The notes: a model not told the origin generated them from the letters alone. Positions 51,383-60,385 are shown, counted from the stretch's first letter. The stretch: 64,000 bases of DNA from an uncultured Megasphaera sp. (GCA_900540735.1 UQHB01000010.1:1-64000); one strand, 5' to 3'. A program made the numbers and translations.

Positions 51383-52954
51383 TTACGATTCTATCGTCTT
51401 TGCTAGGTTCATTGGCTCTGGTTTAAAAATACGGCTATCCATTTCTTTCAAATCTGGCGCAATGAGGGGTTTAAATTCCATTTGGCCTAGAATATCTCGT
51501 TCTACATCCATGCCCGGAGCCACTTCTATGAGCATCAGGCCGTCTGGCGTCAAGCGGAACACGGCTCGTTCCGTGACGACGAGGACGTCTTGCTGCATCT
51601 GAGCCGCATACGCACCAGAGAAGGTAATCTGTTCTACAGACTGTTTAAATTTCTTATACATCCCTTCGTGTTCAATGACCAGTTTGCCGTCTTCGCAGTG
51701 TTCGCGCAGTCTCCCGGCTGTAAAGGTGCCCATGAGGATGAGTTTTTTCGTCTTTTGGGCGAGGTCAATAAAGCCGCCCGGGCCAGTGACGCGGCCATTG
51801 AATTTCGACACGTTGACGTTTCCCATCTTGTCGATTTCTGCCAATCCCAAGGCACAGACATCGAGAGCTCCGCCATGACAAATGTCAAACATATCGGCCA
51901 TTTTTAGTTCCGCTTCAGGGTTAATAGCTGCGCCCATATCCATGCCGGATAAAGGAATGCCGCCAATAATCCCGGAGTCAGCCGCTAAGGTCAAAGTATG
52001 TTCAATGCCTTCTTCTGCAGCGACGGCACCGATGATTTCGGGAATGCCAATGCCGAGATTCATGAGATTGCCAGGACGTAACTCCATGGCGGCCCGACGG
52101 GCACAAATCTTCCGATTATCTAAGGGGCGAATATCGAGCCGTTCGACAGGTTTCTTTGCATCGCCAGTCAGTTCTGGCCGATAGCCGTGACACGAAAAGC
52201 TTTGGACGTGATACTTCGGCCGCGGCACGACGACGTAATTGACGAGGAAATGATGCAGCTTCACGAGCCGCGGGTCGAGACTGCCGCGACGGACTACGTC
52301 TTCCACTTGGACGATGACGATGCCGCCGGAATTATGCGTCGCTTCGGCAATTTCGAGTTGTTCCCCTACCATGGCTTCGCGCTGGAGAGAAATATTGCCA
52401 TCTTCATCAGCCAGAGAGCCGCGAATCAGGCAGGCATGAAGGGGAACGGTCTTGTATTGTAAGTATTCGTCTCCATCTATGGAAACGAGAGAGACAATAT
52501 CAGCCCCTTCTTGCACTGTCTTTTCATTAGCCTTGCCCCCTTTGAGGCGCGGGTCTACGAGAGTATGGAGGCCAATGTCTGTCCACACGGCTTTTTTCCC
52601 AGCTGCTGTGGCGCGATACAAATCGAGCATCGTCCCAGCAGGAATCGTATAGGCTAAGCAACGGTTGTGTTCAATATTAGCAGCGAGTTTGACATCAAGG
52701 CCTAAATGACTCGTCACGAGAGTACCAATCAGTCCTGGTGCGGCCAATCTATCCCCGCCACGGCCGCTGCCATCACCGGTACCGGCTAATTTCCATAATG
52801 TTAGATTTTTCGGACTGCCCGTTTCAGCATAGCGGTCTTGCAAGGCCTTAAAGAGGCCGTCCGGCGTGCCAAAGCCGGCGTGGCCGCTGACGGCTACAGT
52901 CATCTTATCTTCTATGAGTTCTGCCGCTTCGCGCGGCGTTACAAATTGCGTCAT
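51383..52954 (-). CDS. Acetyl-/propionate CoA-transferase family protein with Asp at the catalytic position
   Basis: A 523-residue fused alpha-beta CoA-transferase of the YdiF/Pct family. The alpha half begins FVTPREAAELIEDKMTVAVS and the beta half starts near residue 270 (ARRAAMELRPGNLMNLGIGI). Where Pct and YdiF have VESG or IESG, whose Glu forms the acyl-CoA thioester, this protein has LTLAADSGIIGGIP, so Glu is replaced by Asp (codon GAC). The following loop CHGGALDV also differs from YDGGGLDI. It may be a weak transferase or an acyl-CoA hydrolase. Stands alone; AGGAGG precedes the ATG. Confidence 0.85.
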   Translation of the reverse strand: MTQFVTPREAAELIEDKMTVAVSGHAGFGTPDGLFKALQDRYAETGSPKNLTLWKLAGTGDGSGRGGDRLAAPGLIGTLVTSHLGLDVKLAANIEHNRCLAYTIPAGTMLDLYRATAAGKKAVWTDIGLHTLVDPRLKGGKANEKTVQEGADIVSLVSIDGDEYLQYKTVPLHACLIRGSLADEDGNISLQREAMVGEQLEIAEATHNSGGIVIVQVEDVVRRGSLDPRLVKLHHFLVNYVVVPRPKYHVQSFSCHGYRPELTGDAKKPVERLDIRPLDNRKICARRAAMELRPGNLMNLGIGIPEIIGAVAAEEGIEHTLTLAADSGIIGGIPLSGMDMGAAINPEAELKMADMFDICHGGALDVCALGLAEIDKMGNVNVSKFNGRVTGPGGFIDLAQKTKKLILMGTFTAGRLREHCEDGKLVIEHEGMYKKFKQSVEQITFSGAYAAQMQQDVLVVTERAVFRLTPDGLMLIEVAPGMDVERDILGQMEFKPLIAPDLKEMDSRIFKPEPMNLAKTIES

Positions 52955-52975
52955 ATCTCTCCTCCTTTCGTATAT

Positions 52976-53001
52976 AGAAAAGGCTCCCTACGTGGGAGCC
53001 T
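52976..53001 (-). terminator. Intrinsic terminator of the pur operon
   Basis: AGGCTCCC and GGGAGCCT pair around a 5-nt loop, followed by TTTC on the minus strand, 6 nt after the purD stop. Confidence 0.85.
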
Positions 53002-53006
53002 CTATC

Positions 53007-54278
53007 TTATTGCATATGTTTTAAGCCTTTAGCACCAATGTCGCTGCGGACTTGTTGTCCGTCAAAGGAAATGCGTTTGACATTAGCATAGACTTTATCA
53101 ATGGCATCTTTCAAGGTTGGTGCGACAGCAGTCACACCGAGAACACGGCCGCCATTGGTTACAAAGGAGCCGTCCACTTTCTTCGTGCCCGAATGGAAGA
53201 CGAGGACATCGTCATCAACAGTATCTAAGCCGCTAATGACATCGCCTTTGTGGGACGAAGCCGGATAGCCTTTAGAAGCCATAATGACGCAGCACGCAGC
53301 AGCGTCTTTCCAATGTACCATGTCCGCTGTGAGTGTACCCTTAGCGCAAGCAAGCATAATCTGTGCTAAGTCCCCATCGAGGAGGGGCAACACAGCCTGC
53401 GTTTCCGGGTCGCCAAAGCGGCAGTTAAATTCGACGACTTTCGGGCCGTCTGCTGTAATCATGAGGCCTGCATAGAGGCAGCCTTGGTATGTAATTCCTT
53501 CTTGTTTGAGGCCGGCAACGACTGGTTTTAAAATCGTATCGATCACGACTTGACGGATATCCGGCGTAACAACCGGAGCCGGAGCGTACGCACCCATACC
53601 GCCTGTATTCGGGCCTTCGTCATTATCAAAGATGCGTTTATGGTCTTGCGCTGCAATCATAGGCACAATGGTTTCGCCGTCGACGAAAGCTAAGAGACTA
53701 GCTTCTTCACCAACCATGCATTCTTCAATGACAATACGACCACCAGATGCGCCAAAGATATGGTCTTCCATCATCGCGTTGACAGCGTCGAGTGCTTCTT
53801 CGACAGTCTGGGCTACGACGACACCTTTCCCAGCGGCGAGGCCGTCGGCTTTGACGACAATAGGCGCACCTTGTTCTTTGATGTACGCTTTCGCATCAGC
53901 TTCATTCGTAAAAGTCGCGTATTTCGCTGTAGGCACGTTGTATTTGGCCATAATGTCTTTAGCAAAGGCTTTAGATCCTTCCATTTGAGCCGCTGCTTTA
54001 TTGGGGCCAAAGACAGGAATGCCGTACTGCTGGCATACGTCCGCAATGCCTTCCGTAAGCGGCACTTCCGGACCGACGACGACCAAGTCGACTCCGTGTT
54101 CTTTGCAGTATTTAGCAATGTAATCTAAATCACTAACCGATGCAGGGACGCAGGTCGCAAAAGAGGCCATGGCGTCGCTTCCAGGAATGGCATATACCGT
54201 ATCTACGCTCGGGCTCTGGGCCAATTTCCAAGCCAATGTATGTTCACGGCCGCCGCCGCCGATGACTGCTACTTTCAT
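53007..54278 (-). CDS. purD: Phosphoribosylamine-glycine ligase
   Basis: A 423-residue ATP-grasp enzyme making GAR, the second step of purine synthesis. VAVIGGGGREHTLAWKLAQS is the N-terminal loop, PIVVKADGLAAGKGVVVAQT the ATP-grasp core and FNCRFGDPETQAVLPLL the catalytic end. Last gene of purEFMNHD, sharing one base with the preceding gene. Confidence 0.96.
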   Translation of the reverse strand: MKVAVIGGGGREHTLAWKLAQSPSVDTVYAIPGSDAMASFATCVPASVSDLDYIAKYCKEHGVDLVVVGPEVPLTEGIADVCQQYGIPVFGPNKAAAQMEGSKAFAKDIMAKYNVPTAKYATFTNEADAKAYIKEQGAPIVVKADGLAAGKGVVVAQTVEEALDAVNAMMEDHIFGASGGRIVIEECMVGEEASLLAFVDGETIVPMIAAQDHKRIFDNDEGPNTGGMGAYAPAPVVTPDIRQVVIDTILKPVVAGLKQEGITYQGCLYAGLMITADGPKVVEFNCRFGDPETQAVLPLLDGDLAQIMLACAKGTLTADMVHWKDAAACCVIMASKGYPASSHKGDVISGLDTVDDDVLVFHSGTKKVDGSFVTNGGRVLGVTAVAPTLKDAIDKVYANVKRISFDGQQVRSDIGAKGLKHMQ

Positions 54279-54883
54279 TATTGTGCGTCTCCTTTCGCAA
54301 TGATTTCTTTTAAATAGGCCGCAATGGCTGTATCGTATTCCGCAGTATGCTGGAATGCTTCTTGCGCCAATTCTAAGCGGTATGCGTCGCTAAATTCACC
54401 GTCTTTTTGGAGAATCGAAATGATTTCACCGTATTTATCAGGGTTCGTCACAATAGCGACGTATTTATTATTCTTCGCCGATGCACGGACCATGCACGGG
54501 CCGCCAATATCGATGTTTTCGATTGCTTCAGGAAGGGTAACATCCGGTTTGGCAATGGTCTGCTGGAACGGATAGAGATTGACGACGACTAAATCAATCG
54601 GTGTAATATCGTGGTCTTTCATAGCCTGTACGTGTTCCGGGTTGTCGCGAACAGCAAGGATTGCACCGTGGATTTTCGGATTTAAGGTCTTCACGCGGCC
54701 ATCCATCATTTCCGGGAAGCCCGTTACGTCCTGTACTGCAATGACAGGCACGCCAGCTTCTTTGAGAACCCGCATAGTGCCGCCAGTCGAAATGATTTCA
54801 ATGCCAAGGTCAGCGAGGGCTTTGCCCAGTTCAACTACACCTGTTTTATTAGATACGCTAATGAGCGCGCGTTTTACTTTCAT
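54278..54883 (-). CDS. purH: Stand-alone IMP cyclohydrolase (PurH N-terminal domain only)
   Basis: A 201-residue protein equal to the MGS-like IMP cyclohydrolase domain of Pur[66 protein letters not shown] and [17 protein letters not shown]. It closes the ring of FAICAR to IMP. The AICAR transformylase half (about 300 residues) of usual PurH is absent, and purD follows at once, so the formylation step must be encoded elsewhere. The end looks natural ([14 protein letters not shown]), not cut. Confidence 0.9.
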   Translation of the reverse strand: MKVKRALISVSNKTGVVELGKALADLGIEIISTGGTMRVLKEAGVPVIAVQDVTGFPEMMDGRVKTLNPKIHGAILAVRDNPEHVQAMKDHDITPIDLVVVNLYPFQQTIAKPDVTLPEAIENIDIGGPCMVRASAKNNKYVAIVTNPDKYGEIISILQKDGEFSDAYRLELAQEAFQHTAEYDTAIAAYLKEIIAKGDAQ

Positions 54884-54895
54884 GTCTCTTCCTCC

Positions 54896-55510
54896 TTAGG
54901 CTTGTGTCCCTTTGACGACGTTACCGTCAATGGTCAATTTATCATCACAGAATAAGGCTACGGCTTTGACAAAGGTCGAATGTTCTTTCGTCAAAATCCG
55001 GGCTGCTAAGGTATCTTCCGTATCGTCTTCCATGACCGGTACGACAGACTGCAAAATAATGGGGCCCGCATCCATATCAGAAACGACGAAATGGACCGTA
55101 CAACCAGCGACTTTGACACCTGCTTCAACAGCCTGCCGTTGTGCATGGAGACCGCGGAAAGACGGCAGCAAGGCCGGATGAATATTAATCATTTTATCTT
55201 TATAATGTTCAATAAAGTCGTGGCTCAATAAGCGCATAAAGCCAGCGAGGCAAATGATGTCGGCTTTGTACGGTGCAATAGCATCGAGGATATACTGTTC
55301 AAAAGCCGCTTTGGAGTCGAATTTTTTTCTGTCCGCTACGATGACAGGAATGCCCCAACCTTTTGCTGTTTCAATAATGGGAGCCGTAGGAATATCGCAG
55401 ACAAGGGCTTTTAATTCAGCGTTAATCGTTCCGTTTTCGACAGCTTCGTGCAAGGCCATAGCGTTGGAGCCACGGCCAGAGGCGAAGATGACCATATTTT
55501 TCTTAGGCAT
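54896..55510 (-). CDS. purN: Phosphoribosylglycinamide formyltransferase
   Basis: A 204-residue 10-formyl-THF-dependent GAR transformylase. [17 protein letters not shown] binds the phosphate, and [20 protein letters not shown] and [17 protein letters not shown] hold the catalytic Asn, His and Asp set. The ATG at 55510 (MPKKNMVIF) has GGGAGG 8 nt upstream and overlaps the purM end by 8 bp; the ATG-type start at 55570 lies deep within purM. Confidence 0.95.
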   Translation of the reverse strand: MPKKNMVIFASGRGSNAMALHEAVENGTINAELKALVCDIPTAPIIETAKGWGIPVIVADRKKFDSKAAFEQYILDAIAPYKADIICLAGFMRLLSHDFIEHYKDKMINIHPALLPSFRGLHAQRQAVEAGVKVAGCTVHFVVSDMDAGPIILQSVVPVMEDDTEDTLAARILTKEHSTFVKAVALFCDDKLTIDGNVVKGTQA

Positions 55511-56570
55511 TAAAGAGGCCTCCCTGGAGTGTGACAGGTACGTCAGACGCAACGGTTTTGCCGATGACATAAGCTTTTTCGTTGCGGTCTGCTAAATTCT
55601 TGAGGACTGCGTCCGCATCGTTTGCATCGACAATCATAATCATACCAATGCCCATGTTAAAGGTACGGTACATTTCTTTCGCTTCTACGCCGCCCCATTT
55701 GCGGAGTAACTCGAAAATCGGGAGTTGCGGCCAAGCCGTTACGTCAACTTCTACGCCAATGCCCTTCGGTAAGACGCGAGGAATATTTTCATAGAAGCCG
55801 CCGCCTGTAATATGAACCATGCCTTTGACATCGAAGTTCTGAATAATCGGAAGGCACGGACGCGGATAGAGACGAGTCGGTGTGAGGAGGCATTCGCCAA
55901 TAGTCATGCCTAATTCGTCGACATAGTCTGTGAGTTTCATGTTCTGCCGTTCTAAGACGATTTTCCGGACGAGGGAGAAGCCGTTGGAATGAATCCCTGT
56001 AGACGGCAGACCAATGAGGACATCACCGGCTTTGATGTGTTCGCCCGTAATGACTTTTTCCCGGTCCACAATACCAACACCAAAACCAGCTAAATCATAG
56101 TCGTCTTTAGCGTAGAACCCAGCCATTTCTGCCGTTTCCCCACCGAGGAGAGCGCAGCCCGATTCTTCGCATGCATTCGCCACTCCTTTGACGATTGTTG
56201 CGACCTGGACAGGATCTAATTTACCGACAGCAATGTAATCGAGGAAGAAGAGCGGTTCTGCCCCTTGGACAAGTATATCGTTAATGGACATAGCGACGCA
56301 GTCCTGACCGACTGTATCGTGTTTGTCCATGAGGATAGCAAGACGTAATTTCGTGCCTACGCCGTCTGTGCCGCTGACGAGAATAGGATTTTTAATCTTC
56401 GAATTCATGAGGGAAAATAAGCCGCCAAAGCCGCCGAGGTCGCCAAGGACTTCGGGACGGTACGTAGCTTTTACAGAGTCTTTCATCAATTCTACGGCTT
56501 TGTTGCCGGCATCAATATCGACACCAGCGTCGGCGTAGGTTAAACCGGTTTTATTTGTGTTCGAGAGCAT
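55503..56570 (-). CDS. purM: Phosphoribosylformylglycinamidine cyclo-ligase
   Basis: A 355-residue AIR synthetase. [20 protein letters not shown] is the family start, [19 protein letters not shown] the ATP-binding region and [13 protein letters not shown] a further signature. The ATG at 56570 has GGAG 6 nt upstream and overlaps purF by 20 bp; a longer frame to 56684 is out of keeping with the family. Confidence 0.95.
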   Translation of the reverse strand: MLSNTNKTGLTYADAGVDIDAGNKAVELMKDSVKATYRPEVLGDLGGFGGLFSLMNSKIKNPILVSGTDGVGTKLRLAILMDKHDTVGQDCVAMSINDILVQGAEPLFFLDYIAVGKLDPVQVATIVKGVANACEESGCALLGGETAEMAGFYAKDDYDLAGFGVGIVDREKVITGEHIKAGDVLIGLPSTGIHSNGFSLVRKIVLERQNMKLTDYVDELGMTIGECLLTPTRLYPRPCLPIIQNFDVKGMVHITGGGFYENIPRVLPKGIGVEVDVTAWPQLPIFELLRKWGGVEAKEMYRTFNMGIGMIMIVDANDADAVLKNLADRNEKAYVIGKTVASDVPVTLQGGLFNA

Positions 56571-57978
56571 ATTTTTCTCCTTCCTCTGTAGAACTTGGAA
56601 TGTCTGTAGGATAATCATTATTAAAGCAGGCCAGGCACAAATCTTCATTCGGAATGTGAGAAATAGCCCGGTATAAGCCTTCAATAGAAATGAAATGGAG
56701 TCGGTCTACACCGATATACTTTTCAATCTGTTCCACCGATAAGGTCGACGCAATCAGTTCTTTCCGGACCGACGTATCGATACCGTAGAAGCACGGATAC
56801 ATAATAGGCGGTGCAGAAATGCACATATTGACTTCTTTTGCGCCAGCTTCGCGGAGGAGCTTACAGATAATGCCGCTCGTCGTGCCGCGAACGATAGAAT
56901 CGTCGACCATGGTTACCCGTTTGCCTTTGACGACGGATTTGACGACGTTCAATTTCATGCGGACAGCGAGTTCACGCTGTTTCTGGTTCGGTTTAATAAA
57001 AGTCCGACCCATGTAGCGGTTCTTAATCAGGCCATGACGGAAGGGAATCCCTGCAGCCTGGGCATAGCCGATAGCCGCCGTGTTGCCGCTATCGGGGACA
57101 GCAATGACAATATCCGAATCGTACTGCGTTTCATTCCACATTTCTTTCCCCATATTGAGACGAGCCTGGTAGACATCCTGACCATCAATGATGCTGTCCG
57201 GACGGGCAAAGTAAATGTATTCAAAGGAACAGATTTGTTTCCGGTCTGCTTTAGCGTAAATTGTCGATTTGACACCGTTTTCGTTGATTTCGACAAATTC
57301 ACCGGGCAGTACGTCGCGGACGAAGGTCGCGCCAATAGCATCGAGGGCACACGTTTCCGAAGACAGTACCCAGCCGCCGTTTTCGGTGCGGCCAATACAG
57401 AGCGGACGGAAGCCGTGCGGGTCGCGGACACCGTATAATTTATCTTTCGTCATCAAGACGAGGGAATACGCTCCTTGGATGCGGTTCATGCTTTCCATGA
57501 TGCGTTCTTCCATCGTATTTTTGTGGCTGCGGCTAATTAAGTTGACGATAATTTCACTATCCATCGTCGTCTGGAATGTCGCGCCGCCTTGGTCTAATTC
57601 TTCACGAAGTACACGGGTATTGGTCAAGTTGCCGTTATGAGCCAAGGCTAATTGTCCCATCGGAGTATACACAGCCAAGGGCTGAATATTTCGGGGATTG
57701 TTCGAACCTGTCGTCGAGTAGCGGACATGGCCAATGCCGATAGGGCCGCCTTCTTCAGCCGGTACGCCTTCGCTAAAGACGGAACTAATGAGCCCCATGC
57801 CGCGGAACGTGTGGATATCTTCTCCATCAGTGAGCGCAATGCCGCCGCTTTCCTGGCCGCGATGCTGCAACGCAAAGAGTCCCCAGTAGACGTAACGGGG
57901 AATATCCAATACTTTATCATAAATACCTAAAACACCGCATTCTTCATGCTGTTTGTCCCATATTGGATCGTAAAACAT
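56551..57978 (-). CDS. purF: Amidophosphoribosyltransferase
   Basis: A 475-residue enzyme for the first committed purine step. Residues 1-13 look like a propeptide, and Cys14 in [11 protein letters not shown] is the glutamine nucleophile. The PRPP loop is [15 protein letters not shown]. Late cysteines ([14 protein letters not shown] and others) suggest the oxygen-sensitive 4Fe-4S type known from B. subtilis. The ATG at 57978 has AGGAGG 6 nt upstream; a GTG at 57984 is the alternative. Confidence 0.95.
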   Translation of the reverse strand: MFYDPIWDKQHEECGVLGIYDKVLDIPRYVYWGLFALQHRGQESGGIALTDGEDIHTFRGMGLISSVFSEGVPAEEGGPIGIGHVRYSTTGSNNPRNIQPLAVYTPMGQLALAHNGNLTNTRVLREELDQGGATFQTTMDSEIIVNLISRSHKNTMEERIMESMNRIQGAYSLVLMTKDKLYGVRDPHGFRPLCIGRTENGGWVLSSETCALDAIGATFVRDVLPGEFVEINENGVKSTIYAKADRKQICSFEYIYFARPDSIIDGQDVYQARLNMGKEMWNETQYDSDIVIAVPDSGNTAAIGYAQAAGIPFRHGLIKNRYMGRTFIKPNQKQRELAVRMKLNVVKSVVKGKRVTMVDDSIVRGTTSGIICKLLREAGAKEVNMCISAPPIMYPCFYGIDTSVRKELIASTLSVEQIEKYIGVDRLHFISIEGLYRAISHIPNEDLCLACFNNDYPTDIPSSTEEGEKYALEHK

Positions 57979-58013
57979 GAACACCCTCCTGTAGACGAAT
58001 TAAGATGAATGAC

Positions 58014-58508
58014 TTACATGGATTGAATCGTTTCTTGCAATTTTGCATTTTTCGCCATGACTTGTTTCGCCATGTTTTCGCGGTATGCCTTGTATTTTTC
58101 CGCTAATTTCGGGTCGCTGACCGCACCGATTTGGATGGCAAATAAAGCGGCGTTTTTCGAGCCGTTAATAGCCATCGTAGCGACGGGCATACCAGACGGC
58201 ATTTGGACGATAGCTAAAAGCGCGTCCATTCCCTGGAGACTGCCACTTTCGAGCGGCACGCCAATGACCGGCAGCGTTGTGTAGCTGGCAATGACACCAG
58301 GTAAATGTGCAGCCATACCAGCACCAGCAATGATGACGCTAATGCCTCTATCTTCTGCAGTAGAGACGAAATCCCGTACAGCCTGAGGCGTACGATGCGC
58401 CGATGCCAATAATACTTCATATTCTACATCAAATTCTTTAAAAATAGCCAACGCTTTTTTCATAACGGGAAAATCAGAGTCGCTTCCCATAACTAAACCG
58501 ACCTTCAA
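58014..58508 (-). CDS. purE: N5-carboxyaminoimidazole ribonucleotide mutase
   Basis: A 164-residue enzyme. [36 protein letters not shown] and [20 protein letters not shown] are the class I PurE signatures. The start is a TTG at 58508 with AAGGAGG 8 nt upstream; an ATG at 58541 would lie in the attenuator hairpin. PurK is not in the window. First gene of purEFMNHD. Confidence 0.94.
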   Translation of the reverse strand: MKVGLVMGSDSDFPVMKKALAIFKEFDVEYEVLLASAHRTPQAVRDFVSTAEDRGISVIIAGAGMAAHLPGVIASYTTLPVIGVPLESGSLQGMDALLAIVQMPSGMPVATMAINGSKNAALFAIQIGAVSDPKLAEKYKAYRENMAKQVMAKNAKLQETIQSM

Positions 58509-58529
58509 CGAAGACCCCTCCTTAGGAAT

Positions 58530-58629
58530 AATAAAGCCCAAAAGTGAAACGTCTCACCTTTGGGCAGTACTTCTTGTAGACACACATACTGCCTTACGAG
58601 AACTTCGTGCAACACGCTGTCTGTAAGGC
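58530..58629 (-). promoter_or_regulatory. Candidate attenuator in the pur operon leader
   Basis: Three hairpins overlap in series on the minus strand. P1: GCCTTAC (58623-58629) with GTAAGGC (58591-58597). P2: GGCAGTA (58587-58593) with TACTGCC (58563-58569). P3: a 12-bp terminator stem (58536-58565) ending in TTTATT. P1 shares three bases with P2, and P2 shares three with the base of P3. P2 can therefore act as a modest antiterminator. A 14-codon frame ends inside P1. No known purine-riboswitch core is present. Confidence 0.6.
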
Positions 58630-58638
58630 CATGGTCAT
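58594..58638 (-). CDS. Leader peptide of the pur operon (14 residues)
   Basis: ATG at 58638 with AAGGAG 8 nt upstream encodes MTMALQTACCTKFS and a TAA located in the 3' arm of hairpin P1. A translating ribosome would open P1. The position after a strong promoter and before a terminator suggests a control peptide, not a functional protein. This is an inference from layout. Confidence 0.5.
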   Translation of the reverse strand: MTMALQTACCTKFS

Positions 58639-58680
58639 AGTGCATCTCCTTATGAGTTAATAAATATCAAATACAGTTTC

Positions 58681-58709
58681 ATTTTAGCAAAAAGGGCTAG
58701 TTGTGTCAA
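58681..58709 (-). promoter_or_regulatory. Promoter of purEFMNHD
   Basis: Perfect TTGACA (58704-58709) and TAAAAT (58681-58686) with a 17-bp spacer. The -35 follows the T-run of the glutathione peroxidase terminator directly. Confidence 0.88.
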
Positions 58710-58749
58710 TAAAAAATACCGACTCTTTGGTTCTCTCAGAGTCGGTATT
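58710..58749 (-). terminator. Intrinsic terminator of the glutathione peroxidase gene
   Basis: A 12-bp perfect stem (AATACCGACTCT / AGAGTCGGTATT) with an 11-nt loop is followed by TTTT on the minus strand. Confidence 0.9.
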
Positions 58750-58764
58750 GGTAAGCCCTTAGAA

Positions 58765-59310
58765 TTATAAATTTTTAGCAACAATCGGGTCGATTTCTTC
58801 CGGTGTTGTCGTCGGTTCAAAACGCTGCAAGACTTCGCCGTCTTTGCTGATGAGGAATTTCGTGAAATTCCATTTTACGCCGTTCCCTTCGAGGTTATCA
58901 GGATAATGTTCAGCCACAACGTCATGGACGATTTGACCGCCTTGTTTATTGAGTTCATAGCCTTTGAACGGAGCTTGGTCAGTCAAATATTTATACAAGG
59001 GGATAGCATTTTCACCGCGAACGTCAACTTTGGCAAAGAGCGGGAACGTTACGCCGTGGTTAATGCGGCAGAATTCCTGAATCTTATTGTTGTCTTCCGG
59101 TTCTTGTGCAAGGAACTGATTGCACGGGAAGCCTAAGATAACGAAGCCTTTGTCTTCGTATTTTTTATATAATGCTTCGAGGCCGTCATACTGCGGTGTA
59201 AAGCCGCATTTGCTTGCTGTATTTACGATTAAGACTAATTTACCTTTATAATCGCTTAAGGATACGTCTTTTCCATCAATGTCTTTTACTGTAAAATCAT
59301 ATACGCTCAT
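58765..59310 (-). CDS. Glutathione peroxidase-family thiol peroxidase
   Basis: A 181-residue peroxidase. The peroxidatic cysteine lies in NTASKCGFTPQYDGLEALY (codon TGC, not selenocysteine). GFPCNQFLAQEP supplies the Gln and the likely resolving Cys, and KWNFTKFLISKDGEV the Trp and Asn. Bacterial members usually use thioredoxin. The ATG at 59310 has AAAGGAG 9 nt upstream. A palindrome between promoter and gene suggests control by a stress repressor. Confidence 0.93.
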   Translation of the reverse strand: MSVYDFTVKDIDGKDVSLSDYKGKLVLIVNTASKCGFTPQYDGLEALYKKYEDKGFVILGFPCNQFLAQEPEDNNKIQEFCRINHGVTFPLFAKVDVRGENAIPLYKYLTDQAPFKGYELNKQGGQIVHDVVAEHYPDNLEGNGVKWNFTKFLISKDGEVLQRFEPTTTPEEIDPIVAKNL

Positions 59311-59350
59311 GTGTAACACTCCTTTTATGTATACCTAATCGGTTATTTAT

Positions 59351-59411
59351 TAACTAATAATAGTTATTTTTTCTTGAGACTTATTATACGTGGATTCGCC
59401 GTAAAAGTCAA
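59351..59411 (-). promoter_or_regulatory. Promoter and palindromic operator of the glutathione peroxidase gene
   Basis: TTGACT (59406-59411) and TATAAT (59383-59388) have a 17-bp spacer. Just downstream of the predicted start lies the palindrome TAACTA-TTAT-TAGTTA (59351-59366), reminiscent of AT-rich PerR/Fur-type boxes but not a clear match. Confidence 0.65.
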
Positions 59412-59463
59412 GTCTTCTCAGTATAGATATATCAAGATTTTGGTATAAATTTTGTAAATCTCG

Positions 59464-60042
59464 TTAGAGCTTACGGAGAATGTGGGGACTTACGTGCTTA
59501 ACATCAGTCATGCCTGTAATCATCATGGCATCGCGCAGTTCTTGGGCAAGCGTATCTAAGAGGAGTTGGACCCCCTCGGCACCACCGCCAATGGCAGCAA
59601 TGGCTGCGAGGCGACCGACGAGGACTGCATCGGCACCGAGAGCCAAGAGTTTCAATACATCTTCGCCACTACGGACGCCGCCATCTGCAAAAATCGTAAT
59701 CTTCCCTTTTACCGCTGCCGCGATATCGGGCAAGACATCGGCTGTACCGGCCATGCCGTCGAGGACGCGGCCGCCGTGATTGCTGACGACGATACTTTTC
59801 GCGCCAGCGTTAACACAAGCAATAGCTTCATCGGCAGACATAATGCCTTTAACGATAAATGGTGCTTCGATGACTGCCGTAATCTTAGCAATGCCCGAAT
59901 CATACATATAGGGCGCACCGCCGTCACCAGTAAAGGCCATCGTTCCGGCGCGCTTTGCCCCTTCCGCCACGGCTTCGTCGTAGGCTAGCTCTACAGCGGC
60001 TGGGTCACCTTCGACTTGGGCATTGAGGGTAATGGCACCCAC
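59464..60042 (-). pseudogene. FMN-dependent alpha-hydroxy-acid oxidase, truncated and internally deleted
   Basis: The C-terminal half of a lactate-oxidase/LldD-type barrel is clear: GAKSIVVSNHGGRVLDGMAG with the catalytic His region, IFADGGVRSGEDVLKLLALG and GADAVLVGRLAAIA. Upstream, APVGAITLNAQVEGDPAAVE and AGTMAFTGDGGAPYMYDSGI match mid-protein blocks. About 90 N-terminal residues are missing, and GIAKI passes straight into TAVIEAPFIVKGIM, where relatives have 50-60 more residues. The first codon used (GTG at 60042) follows AGGAGG at an unusually long 13 nt. Not expected to be active. Confidence 0.78.
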
Positions 60043-60070
60043 AGGGGCGACTATTCCTCCTTTTACGTAT

Positions 60071-60114
60071 AAAAAAACCTGCTACCCTGAGTATACCTCA
60101 AGGTGCAGGTTTTT
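60071..60114 (-). terminator. Intrinsic terminator of rubredoxin
   Basis: AAAACCTGC and GCAGGTTTT pair around a 22-nt structured loop, followed by TTT on the minus strand. It lies just upstream of the truncated oxidase. Confidence 0.85.
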
Positions 60115-60126
60115 GTATACAGTGTA

Positions 60127-60285
60127 TTACATTTTTTCAAAGGAGTCTTTGTCAGCACCGCATAAGGGGCAGACCCAATCAGCAGGTAAATCAGCCCATT
60201 TCGTGCCAGCTGCTACGCCGTTATCAGGATTGCCTTCAGCTTCGTCGTAAATGTAACCACAGATAGTGCATTCGTATTTATCCAT
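60127..60285 (-). CDS. Rubredoxin
   Basis: A 52-residue electron carrier with one Fe bound by four cysteines: [18 protein letters not shown] supplies CxxC, and [20 protein letters not shown] the second CxxC. It closely resembles M. elsdenii rubredoxin as I remember it. GGGAGGTG lies 8 nt before the ATG. The gene has its own promoter and terminator. Likely partners include peroxide- or oxygen-reducing enzymes in this anaerobe. Confidence 0.95.
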   Translation of the reverse strand: MDKYECTICGYIYDEAEGNPDNGVAAGTKWADLPADWVCPLCGADKDSFEKM

Positions 60286-60355
60286 TCTTAAAACACCTCC
60301 CTCAATATTTTCCTCTCATAGAGTAACGAATAATGTTTCTAAATTACTCGCCAAT

Positions 60356-60384
60356 ATCATAACATAGTAGGCCATACTTTGCAA
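60356..60384 (-). promoter_or_regulatory. Rubredoxin promoter
   Basis: TTGCAA (60379-60384) and TATGAT (60356-60361) with a 17-bp spacer on the minus strand, ending two bases before the neighbouring gene. Confidence 0.65.
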
Positions 60385-60385
60385 C

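Noticed and set aside
58542..58680. Guanine/adenine or PRPP riboswitch before purE
   Set aside because: The conserved purine-aptamer core is not seen. A GTGTGTCTA string recalls ykkC-class RNAs, but the rest of that motif is absent.
58765..59310. Selenocysteine glutathione peroxidase
   Set aside because: The active-site codon is TGC (Cys).
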